In this document: piece by piece, positions 36,946 to 47,027 of the stretch
How positions within the stretch are numbered: the first letter of the stretch is position 1
Layout: each line of letters opens with the position of its first letter
Source: Phlebopus portentosus
Taxonomy: Eukaryota > Basidiomycota > Agaricomycetes > Boletales > Boletinellaceae
DNA length: 64,000 nt
Reading direction: 5' to 3'
NCBI GenBank assembly: GCA_037892935.1
Contig: JAYXKI010000009.1
Span: 1,054,001 to 1,118,000, forward strand
The notes under the pieces: model-generated
Database searches by the model: none
Seen by the model: only the letters and a program-made list of their open reading frames with translations
What the model was told of the DNA's origin: nothing
Program-made: the position numbers and the translations under genes

Positions 36946-38588
36946 TGGATTCTCCGCTCATCGTTTGCAGTCCCGAGCGTACAGAGACGCAGAGCCAGGA
37001 AACGAGCCTCACAGGCGAGAAGGACTCTTCAAAAAGAACGGTGCCCGTTACTACGCCATGTCCCGTCTACCTTACTTCGACGCAGTGAAGATGTCGGTCT
37101 TGGATCCGATGCACAACGTGCTCTTAGGTAAGTACACATGTATCTACCTTTTAGGTGTGACAAAGTACGGAATATCGTGCGTATTCGAGCACATCCTTTC
37201 TCATATCTGTCGTGCGCAGTTCCTTACGGGAACTGCGCCAATTCCTGAGACCGAGCGAGTTCAGTAACAATGACACCGCGCAGTAAATTGGGATCTTTCC
37301 AGAAGTGGGAACTTCGCGATCAGATGACCCATTCTGTCGTGCGCAATGAACTGCGACAATTCTTGAGACCGAGCGAATTCGGTCGCAACATGCCTGCGCA
37401 AAGTCCTCTTACTAATAGCTTCATTAGGTCTATGCAAACGTCAATGGCACGAGTCGTGGGTAAAGAAAAATGTACTTCGCGAACGAACTGCGGTGAAGAA
37501 TCGGGAGCTAGATCAGATACACCAGTATTTGACAACAGTACGTCATATTTTGACTTGCTTACAATCTAAATGAAGTTTCTTTGTCCAGTTTGAACTTCCA
37601 TCATGGGTAGGACGTCTCCCAAATCAAGTCGGTTATCCCGCCGGAGGGTCTCTATCAGCAGATGAGTACAAAGCGCTTGTGTTGGTTTTCTGCCCTCTCA
37701 TAGTAAGTCTTCTTTTCAATGAGTCGCGTAGCACTAGCATCTGCATCCCTAATGTTTGCGAATTGATCGCAAAATTCTGCACGGGTTTATAACCGCGTTT
37801 GCGATTTATGTTGCCGTTTGAGCTTTCATAATCGGTCATAAGCAGTTATAATTGCTTATAAATCGGCATAATACCATGCAGAACATTGTGATGCTTAGCG
37901 CAAAGTATACACGGAAGGATACGTGTCAAACGGAAGCGCTGGTGGACGATGGCTTGCAATTCTAAGCAGACTAGTACTGATTGATTGCATTTTTAGATAC
38001 CACTTATATGGCGAGAATGGCAACCAGTTGCTCAACAAGAATGGTTCAGCGCTATGGAACGGTGGAGAAAGAGCAGCGGTAGATCTACTGGACCATCGAG
38101 TCCAATGCCACATGTTCGTATGCATGCAGATGACGCAAAGAACTTCTTGAAGCTTTCTGCGGCACTTAAGATTCTTCTGGGACGCACTATCCGATCAGAA
38201 GACCTTGCCAGAGCTGAAAAGCTTCTTAAGGAATACCTAGAAGGGTACCTCATGGTAAATTGATGTCTAAGCATGCAATTTTTGCGTTGACATATGTTCC
38301 TCGTCTTCCTAGATACACTCTTCCGATGTGACACCCAATCATCATTGGGTGACACATATTATCGATCAAATACGAGATTTCGGACCTGTATACGGCTTCT
38401 GGACGTTCACCAGCGAACGTCTCAACAAGGTACTGAAAAGCTATTCATCGAACAATCATAGCGGAGGGGAGATCGAGACAAGTTTTCTCAAGTCAATCCG
38501 AAGTCAGTTCAATTTGGTATTGTTTGCCACTAATAACATTCTTTTGCAGTTACAAGACTTGACGTCAAATTTTTTTTTTGACAAATGA
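36946..38588 (+). pseudogene. Tnp2/CACTA-like transposase, truncated
   Basis: Agaricomycete genomes carry many transposases of this class. Recognisable parts in order: HRLQSRAYRDAEP, GLFKKNGARYYAMSRLPYF, SVLDPMHNVLLG (the characteristic PMHN motif), FELPSWVGRLPNQVGYPAGG, ALVLVFCPLIIPLIWR, FLKLSAALKILLGRTI, NHHWVTHIIDQIRDFGPVYG and FTSERLNKVLKSYSSNNHSG. Introns interrupt the reading. The N-terminal half upstream of AYRDA is absent and the C-terminus stops early next to another T run at 38571-38580. Not expected to be active. Confidence 0.7.
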
Positions 38589-38758
38589 GGATAAAGACCG
38601 TGGGACATAAATGCCATTGTACAGGATACGCATGGTAAGATTTTTGTTCTGTTTTGTCTAGATTACAAACAAATTTTTTCTAAGTATTGAGTTTTCTGGT
38701 GATATAGATGATAGGGTCTTATTGATATCGAGACCTATCATACAGAATTTGTACATAA

Positions 38759-40179
38759 TTATGCCGTTTCATTTGCACATTCCGCTTCCCAGGGCCCTGG
38801 CTTACTCTTTTTCGCTCCAAACCCCTCTGGATCCTCCCGTCTCATCCGGAAATCGATGACTTGCCCATCGATATGCTTTTTTCGCCACACCTCATCAACC
38901 ATAAAGGGGTATGGTGCCTTCGTTGGAATGCGATCATGGGTACGTCCGAGGTCAACACGTTTTGTACTAGCCTTCTTTTTTCCAGTAGCTGCTTCACGTT
39001 CCTCATTCGTCGTCTGGTCGAGAAAGGAATATATTGAATTGATCTATTACAATAAATCGGTGAGTGCATCATTTTTTTTTTTCCTGTGGACCAAATACTC
39101 ACCTCCTTTGATCGGAATCCAGGCCTGATAATCTCCCAGATCGGTTCGTCATCTCCTGTACCCTTGATTCCTGCTTCGGAAACCATCCGCCCTCGGTGGA
39201 AGGAACGGTCAGGTACGTCATCAGGATCACTAACATAATCTGACATCCAATCAGTATCGATCACGTCCTCAATATTGGCACCAAATTTCGCTTCATATTC
39301 GTTCTTCGCGCCCAGTCTATCCTGCTTTTTCTGGGCAAAAAAAAAAATCCATGTCATTTCCATCCACCAGGCATTTGTAAAGTAAGTGTATAAGCTTCTT
39401 ACCTGCCTTCTTCGCTGAATTCGGGCTGCTCTTTTCTTTTCAGCTTTTATTTTGTCGTTCAGCTCTGTTGTGGTCATCTTCTTGTGTTGTTCACGCCAGC
39501 TTCGAAATGCCGCTTTAGATATCTCGTGGACATCCTTCTCTGTGAAGGCAACACCTTGGTATCGAAGATCGCGTCGTATTGCATCCTGAAGGTTCGTCTC
39601 AACTTTTGTACACTAGAAATACGTTTGAAAACTTACTGAGTGTTCCAAATAGACTGTAATGGCCGCCTGACTTATCAGGCGGTCATTTACCCCAAAGGTA
39701 ACATCTTTCGAGAAGTCTGGGATCAGCAACATGTCTCCATCGACCTTCTTATGCTCTCCTGGAGTTAAGTTTGGCGGTGAGATTGATTTTTGATCTGTCC
39801 CAGAGAGTTGCTTGAGCTGAATATTAATCAATTTCTTTTCTGTCTTCAGCGAAATGCATTTCCAAAGAAGATGGAGAGGGCTCACTAGCAACTCTGCTCT
39901 GACGCCCTTCTGTGCTTTGGTAAGTTCCTTGTGCTTTGTGTTCGTCAAAATCCGTTCGTCTGACATTCGGCTTTTCTTCCTGGCCTGTTCGCGTATTGCC
40001 TCAAGATCGCGAGAAACGTCGAGGCCCTGCTGGCTCGCCAGCTTCTTTAAGAGGGATCCTTGTTGTTCAAGTGCCGAATGTAAGTAGTCGACTTCTCTCT
40101 TTTGCTCCTCAATTGCTGACTCAAGAAACTGGATTTTCATTCGCAACAGGTCCGGTTCATCTGAGACGAAGGATCCCAA
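38759..40179 (-). CDS. Second transposon-associated gene, coiled-coil protein of unknown function
   Basis: No known domain recognised. Four exons join in frame. The first contains a predicted coiled coil (EEQKREVDYLHSALEQQ) and a positively charged patch. Later exons include HSDAIRRDLRYQGVAFTEKD, the basic KKRAARIQRRRQKKQDRLG, an acidic segment around DWMSDYVSDPDDVPD, and a C-terminus ending GPWEAECANETA. The open frames and clean splice sites suggest it was recently functional. Its converging position with the transposase inside the same insertion suggests an element-encoded accessory protein; that is inference. The N-terminus reaches the right border of the insertion and may be cut. Confidence 0.55.
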
Positions 40180-40189
40180 GTCTGAACCA

Positions 40190-40600
40190 CTCTGGGATTG
40201 CGATCTACACTACAAGATCTAGATATCGCTCACTCCAATCTTCCGAATGGCGAACAGGCTTTCCTGTCAGCTTGTCATACTGCGGAACAACATCCGAAGG
40301 TTGCAATGGACGAGGAACTTCATTCATCATCTGCGATGCAGTTTTGCGGATTCCGGAGCCTGATTGGTACAACAATGTGGCAATTGCTTGACCGTGACGG
40401 ACCTTTTCTTACTGGAGCTGTCTATGTGTGTCTTATGGGTAAAATTGGAGGAGGGAGGGGTGATATTCAAGAGGGCTGCTGCGGTTATGCGTTTGGCGGC
40501 TTTAAGGTTGAAAGAGCGCGTGGATGAGGGACTTGACGGACGCAGATAGAAATGAAGGCGGAGAGACGGTTAACCTTATGCACATTGGTGTTTGATTGTA
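40190..40600 (+). pseudogene. TPR-CHAT copy B, right fragment
   Basis: Resumes the CHAT domain: LPNGEQAFLSACHTAEQHPK, then SSAMQFCGFRSLIGTTMW and LKERVDEGLDG, ending like copy A (VNLMHIGV) shortly before 40600. Frame changes occur near 40430-40450 and near 40545. Together with 36804-36945 it forms one CHAT domain split by the transposon remnant. Confidence 0.75.
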
Positions 40601-41515
40601 ATGCAGTTATCATTTGTTATTTTATGATCTCAGTTTGCTTTACAGATTTTCCAAAGTGTTCAACTTATGCTTGATTGGCGTTGACTTGCCTTCCAAAACG
40701 GGTACGTACCTGAAATGGAAAGATCGACTGTTTTGTTCCTTTTGGTGGTTCCAACTTTTCTAACCTCTTTCTCCCACTTCATCTTTTGTGTTAGTTACTT
40801 ATGAAAAATGCTGTAAGTGGATCACCTCTATTAATATTGTAATTCTCTTTGATAGCCAACAGTAATTTTGGTCTCTCAGGGCAATGATGTCGTTTATTCA
40901 ATGGATTTGATGGTAAGGAGAAGAGACTGCTCGGAATACAAGCCTCTGAAAAGGTATGTAAGCATCCTCGTACTCGTGAAGGAGTGGGATGATGTGCTGC
41001 AGGTCTGAGACTGGCAACTAAGGGTCATTTCGACGGGATTCCAAGAATTGCAACTGAATTAGCATTTGACCTCAATTACGATTGTAGAATTGTATATACA
41101 CATGCGTTTCAGGGCCGGGCACGACATACAAGTATTTAACTGATACTATCAGCCATCATCATGAACAGCTTGTCCTCACATCCTCACCATCCCGTATGAG
41201 TCGAAGGCTTATTGTGCCACCCGGACTAGCTCTGATTATACCATCTCAACCCTCGACTTTCAACGGATAGCAAAGCTGCTTAAGGTACTTCTGTCAGTCC
41301 TCTTTCATAACATCAAGCGCTATCGCTCATCTTTCACTCGCATTGCACCTCATTACACCTAGGGAGAAGTAGTTTTGGCATTTAGAGTTCTCTAACATTT
41401 CTCAGGGACTGAAGTGTTGTCTCTTTTCACTCCAGTACTGAACAAGCGACACCGGTAATGAAGTTCACCGTCGTGTGAAGCTGGCTAAATACTTACATGT
41501 TGATATGATAGAGCT
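40601..41515. other. Intergenic region upstream of TPR-CHAT copy C
   Basis: No gene. The part around 41145-41340 resembles the upstream region of copy A at 30765-30960, consistent with duplication of gene plus promoter. Confidence 0.6.
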
Positions 41516-43234
41516 ATGGCCCGCGAACCTACCGATAGACACTTAGACTTTGATTCACTTGACGATCTCAATTCGCTTGTCGATCGGGCCGATTCTTCTT
41601 GGGCCATGTACGAGCAATCTGGGACTCGAGAAGACCTTGATACAGCTATTGATCTCGAGGAAGCCGTGGTCAATTTGTGCCCTCATAGTCATCCGGACCG
41701 TCCTTAAATTTTATACAGTCTCGCATATTCCTTTTGGACTCGATTTGAGCGATGAGAAGATAAATCGGATTTGGATAGGACAATCGAGCTTGAGCGTGCT
41801 CTACTGGATCACCGCCAAGAAGGACATCCTGAGCGCCAACGTTCGTTAAGCGATCTTTCCGTTTCCCTAAAATCTGGCTTTAAACACAGCGGCAAGATCG
41901 AGGACCTCGAGGAGTCAATAAAGTTGTGTTGCGCTGCCCCGAATCTTTGTCAGGAAAGACATCCTGACCGCCATGATTTGTTGGACGACCTCGCGGCTTC
42001 CCTGTCGTCCTGCTTCAAATACAGTAACAAAATCGAGGAGTCGATAAAGCTAAACGCTCTGCCCTGGTTCTTCATCCAGAAGGGCATCCCGACCGCGATC
42101 GCTCGTTGAGCAGTCTTTCGGTTTCCCTGCAGTCTCGCTTCAAGCATCTAGCTGCAATCGAGGAACTCGAGGAGGTGATAAAGCCGCGACGTGCTGCCCT
42201 GGATCTGCGACCAGAGAGGCATTCCGGCCGCCCTCGCTCGTTGAGCAATCTTTCAGTTTCTTTGTGGTCTCGATTCAGACATACCGGCCGGATCGAAGAC
42301 CTCGAGGAAGCGATAAGACTTAACCGTGCTGTCCTGGATCTCCGTCCGGAAGGACATCATGACCGCTACCATTCATTGATCAATCTTGCGAGTTCACTAT
42401 GGTCTCGCTTCAGGCACAATGGCACAATAGAGGATATCGAGGAAGCGATAAAGCTGCATCGCGCTGCCCTAGATCTTCGCCCGGAAGGGCGTCCTGACCG
42501 CCATTCGTTGAACAATCTTGCAAGTTCCGTCCGGTTTCGCTTCAAGCTCAGTGGCAGGACGGAGGATCTCGAGGAGTCGATAGAGGTGGACCGTTCTGCT
42601 GTGGACTTTTGTCCGAAGCAGCACCCTGCTAGTCACTCATTACTGGCTAACCTTGCGTGTTCGCTGCGATCTGACTTCAAGCACGGGGGCGGAACTAAAG
42701 ATCTCGAGGGGGCGATAAAGCTTGACAGAGCCGCGCTATGTCTTCTTCCGTTAGAACATCGTCTTTACTCCCTGTCACTATTCACGCACAGCTATTCTCT
42801 CTATACCCGTTTTCACAGAAAGTCACGTTTAAGCGATTTTGAAGTCCATCCGGTATTTGAAACAGGCAACCGCACACATTTATTCAAGCTGCTTGGGTCG
42901 ACTTCAAGCAGCAACGCAATGGACAAGATTGGCTCAACGTCATGATCATTTTACTGCTCTCGAGGCGTACAGGACGGCGATGTCACTGCTTCAGCGCGCT
43001 CTCGCTTTCAGTCCAACTGTATCCGAGCAGCACAAATTCCTTTCTCGAGATATCACGTATCAGTCACTTGATGTAGATGCGGCCTCGAATGCCATAGGGA
43101 AAAATGATCTCGCCCAGGCCGTTGAGCTCGTCAAAGAAGGGAGGACAAGTCACTTTCTGAGAGGTTCAGCGGTTGCAGTCGTCATCTAGAAGTGCTATTG
43201 ACATCTTCCGACTCGTATGTATCCAGTGCTGACG
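41516..43234 (+). pseudogene. TPR-CHAT copy C1: repeat region without CHAT domain
   Basis: Begins MAREPTDRHLDFDSLDDLNS and carries about nine repeats of some 44 residues. The best preserved stretch is 42106-42945, for example FRHTGRIEDLEEAIRLNRAV and DLRPEGHHDRYHSLINLASS. It continues to the linker ALAFSPTVSEQHKFLSRDIT and AQAVELVKEGR. Frame breaks occur at 41706, near 41755, near 42040 and near 42840. Soon after the linker (SSRHLE-like, 43176-43215) the sequence jumps back into a repeat unit, so the CHAT part was lost and replaced by copy C2. Confidence 0.8.
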
Positions 43235-45421
43235 TAGCTAAGTCCTGCGCGGAAATGTTCGTTTCGGGAGAATACAGGATCTCGAAGATGCCATTGCACT
43301 ACAGCGTCCCGCCCTGGAACTTCGCCCGGAGAGTCACCCGGATCGTTCAATGTCCTTGGGGAATCTCGCGAACTTTCTGTCGACACGTTTCGACCATTTC
43401 GGGAGAATGCAGAATCTCGAAGACGCGATTGCACTCGAACGTTCCGCCCTGGAGCGTTGACCAGAGGATCACCCGCATCGTTGTTCGTCATTGACAAATC
43501 TTGCCGAATCTCTCTACCTTCGTTTTCGTAAAGAAGGGCATATGAATGACTTCAACAAATCCATTCAGCTTAGATACCACACTACTGGCCACGCGTTCTC
43601 AAGTTTCTCTCATCGTCTTAAGGCCGTACGGAGGTGGAACGACAACTGTGCATTCTCATGATCACCCCACTCTCCTTGAAGCTCTATTTCATTACTTCAA
43701 CGTGTCCTCTTCACTAGACCTACTCTGTCCACACGGCACCAGTTTCCTTCCGGGGATGGTCGTATTCAGGCACTTGCGTCGGATGTGGCTTCCTGTGCCA
43801 TTGCGAAAGGCAACTTCACTCGGGCCATTGAGTTTCTCGAGCAAGGGAGAGCTTTGCTTTCGTCTCAGATGCGCGGGCTCAGGACCCCTCTGGAACAGCT
43901 TTTGTAGGCCAGTAAACCACTTGCCGACAGATTCGAGAACTGCAGCCGTCGCTTGGAAGCTCTCATGGCATCGTCAGAATCACGCCAAGTCGGCTCTGTC
44001 ATAGGTACAGATGGTATGCAACCAAACTGTGCACGTCAGGCCTCTGTCGACGCGATGTTGGTGCAGATACGACAATTAACCGAAGAGCAGGAAGCAATAA
44101 TCAGCGCTAGTATTAAGTGATGTTCGTTATTGGGGGAAGTCTGAGTCGTGAGGAAAAATAACCTCTTAAGTTACAGGATTTGAAAACTACACTAATCCCG
44201 ACGGTAGTAGAGAATTGCCCGGATTCAAGGATCTCCTTCGAGCTGCTCCATTCGAGAGCCTGAAAAAAGCAGCTTCAGAAGGACCCGTCATTGTACTGAA
44301 TCACGCCAAGTTCCGATGTGACGCGCTTATCATAACGTCTGGCCAGGAAGCGCCGCGTGTTTGCCTTCCACTGGACAATGACTTCTACTCAGATTCAATT
44401 GAACTGTTCAAGGAGCTCGTACAAGGGCGCAAAGGGTTCGGGTTACGTTCCAAGAAGTACGACGAGACTCTACGACAAGTGATGAAAATACTGTGGAACC
44501 AATTTGTCTCGAAGTTTGTCCAAAAGCTCAAAGAACTCGACGTAAATGAAGGGTCGCGCATCTGGTGGTGCCCTACTTCAGTACTTTCCGCATTCCTTTT
44601 CCATGCTGCGGGGCCATATTAAGGCACAGACGATGGTATGAAGTATATCCTGGATGAATACATCCCGTCGTATACTCTGACCCTCGCGTCGCTCATCCTT
44701 GCACGATCTAGTGTTCAAAATGGAACCGAGAAGATGCCTTTTGCTGCTGACACGAAACTTCCCTCTGCCAAAAAGAAAGAGACTGGATCCTCCGAAGTCG
44801 TCGGCGCATCAATAAACAACTCATCGATGATCGCGCAACTCCAGAAGCAATAATCAGGCTGCTTCCAGGGGCACATTGAGTGCATTTCGCTTGCCATGGT
44901 GTACTCGACGAATAACCATCATTCAACTCCTCGCTCAGGCTTCCTGGAGGAAAGCTCACGCTGCTAGACATCGCCCGGCTTCCGAACGCTGAATTCGCTT
45001 TTCTTTCTGCGTGTCATACGGGCAGGGTCCGAATTTTGCGTAGACGAAGCACTACACTTAGCAGCGGCGATGCAGTTCTGCGGATTCCGAAGCGTGGTCG
45101 GAAAAATATGGAAGCTGCGCGACAGGATGGTCCTTCCTTGTTCGGACTGTGTATACGTACATGATGCTGGATCTAGAAGAGAGAGAGGTCAGGTTTAAGA
45201 GGGGTGCTGCGGCTGTCCGTAAAGCAGCACGAAAGCTACAGCATCAGGATGAAGCGGAAAACCCTCACAAAAAGGATATAATGGCCGAGCGATGGGCAAA
45301 CCTTGTGCACGTAGGTGCTTGGCTTGTCTACGATAAATATATTCGCATAAGTGCACACGTATTTGGGTTGGCTGCGCTAAATGCAGAAGATGTAAAAACT
45401 GAACAAGAAATGAGTTCTTGA
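43235..45421 (+). pseudogene. TPR-CHAT copy C2: partial repeats, linker and decayed CHAT domain
   Basis: Starts inside a repeat (RIQDLEDAIALQRPALELRP, NLEDAIALERSALE). The linker reads AIEFLEQGRALLSSQMRGL, and the pre-CHAT region is open at 44215-44622 (KLKELDVNEGSRIWWCPTSV). The His-region near 44875 (VHFACHG-like), the Cys-region near 45000 (FAFLSACHT) and the C-terminus ERWANLVHVGAW are in different frames with stops between. The duplication boundary with C1 near 43235 suggests unequal crossing over between repeats. Confidence 0.8.
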
Positions 45422-45899
45422 CTGCCTGTTCTGCGATAATAGGAGCGCGATATATTCGATTTTCAGGCACTAGTACCATCACTTAATCGCGTAGTTATGC
45501 ACCGTGCAATTATTGTACCATGTAAATTAGCCGCGATGCAATATCTCAAGTGTGATCCGTATCGAAAACAAGAGGAAAACGACAGTAGAGCATTATTCAG
45601 TGTCTCGATGGAAAGGTCCTGCACTCCACCAGTCCGAAAACCGTCCATCAAGGTTTCTGATAGTTGAAACTATCAGATATCTTCCTACATAATGATGTCA
45701 CAGGTTCCCGGATATGATGATGATCTGCTAAATGTGTTACTTCGGGCATACAACATACAAGTCACGCGTTTCGTTCTGTGCAAAACGAGACCAACTCCTT
45801 CGGAATTCCATTTACTATATCGTCAACAGGCCGTCTTGACCAAACGTTGATGGAATTCATACCATTCAACGGGAATAAATCGTCTGACGACCCGACAAG
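45422..45899. other. Intergenic region, nothing recognised
   Basis: Gap between the CHAT relics (+) and the F-box/LRR-like relics (-). No supportable ORF. Confidence 0.5.
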
Positions 45900-46976
45900 T
45901 CAGATAAGCGCCAGCGTCCTGAGATGAGGGGGAGAATGCAAGTGTACTGCCGTGAACTGAACGAACAGCGATGATGGATGCTGTGCTAGGGACAGATGCT
46001 CACGAAGAACTGAACCGAAGAGATGGATTGAGCGGTGCTCCAGAGATGGCAGTAAGTCGAACTGGCCAAGATCAAACTCGCCCAGGCCCCAAATAAACAG
46101 TTCCAGACGAGTGGAGCGGGAACAATCTGCGGGGACATCCGTGCGGCGACATACCACCCAGTCATCTTCGTCATCTGACAATCCACTATCATCGAGAAGC
46201 AGGAGGCATAGTTCTGAAATAGTTGTCTGAGGCATAAAGTCGAATCGCAATTTATGACGAGCTCGCGAATGGGAAAGACATCGTAGTTCGTATCCCCCTC
46301 GAGAAATGAGTAACCATGACAGACGTTCGCCAGTGGACCAGTGCGCTGTATTGAGCTCGATAGCCTCCAGACTGGAAGGAGGCTTGGCCGCTTCCTGGCA
46401 CTTGTTCTCCAGTTCTCCAATCTTTCAGGGAGATTGGTACTGAGCGAATGCATTCCTGAGATGCGCTGACATAAGTAGTGCAACTCGCTTCAGTCTGTGT
46501 CAAATCGATAGTCATATTCATTGGTCGATAGACTGATCGAGTCAGGATCGAAATATCTCAAACTTCGCCTGTCATAACATATCCATGGGCCTATCATACT
46601 ACACAAAGGCGTCCAAACGCAATGCCGGACAAGAAACGTCATCTTATCGCCAATTCTTCGGAGCGCTGTTGAGACGATGACACGAGACAGAGCCCGTACA
46701 CACGGCGTGAGCAGATCTTTCCCAGATACTTTCATTAACGCGTGAATGATGGATGAGATACTGTAGGAGGGTGGAAGGCAAAGCAATCCGTCATCATGTA
46801 TTGTAGACCCAATCTAAAGAGTCCCGTACCTTCATTGTTTCACGGTAGCAAGGAGAATGGTTTGCACCAGATGGAGAGCTCAGAAAATTGGCGCGCGATA
46901 AGATACCCTCCTTACGAGTAACGAACCGAAATGGGACTTCAGATCCAGGAGGACGAAGAAACTTCTGCTTCATCAA
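45900..46976 (-). pseudogene. Decayed paralog of the neighbouring F-box/LRR-like gene
   Basis: Fragments in several frames align in order with the gene at 47028-48738. ALSRVIVSTALRRIGDKMTF and SMIGPWICY parallel RSWTTIAQRGLRRRVVIPYQ and CGPWITEMIIY. The reading LLPSLEHRSIHLFGSVLREH parallels LLPPSIEHLAIHLHDDFLQK. Internal stops and frame changes rule out a full product. Tandem, same strand. Confidence 0.65.
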
Positions 46977-47027
46977 CTAATCGATCATCTGCGTCCATGA
47001 TGTATGAGTACTCACGAATATCCCGAG

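Larger units (their letters stand above)
36946..40189. mobile_element. DNA transposon remnant inserted in TPR-CHAT copy B
   Basis: About 3.2 kb separates the His-region and the Cys-region of one CHAT domain. It carries a Tnp2-type transposase remnant (+) and a second coiled-coil gene (-), both reading toward the middle. Terminal inverted repeats and a target-site duplication could not be identified, so the element is probably truncated at both ends. Confidence 0.65.
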
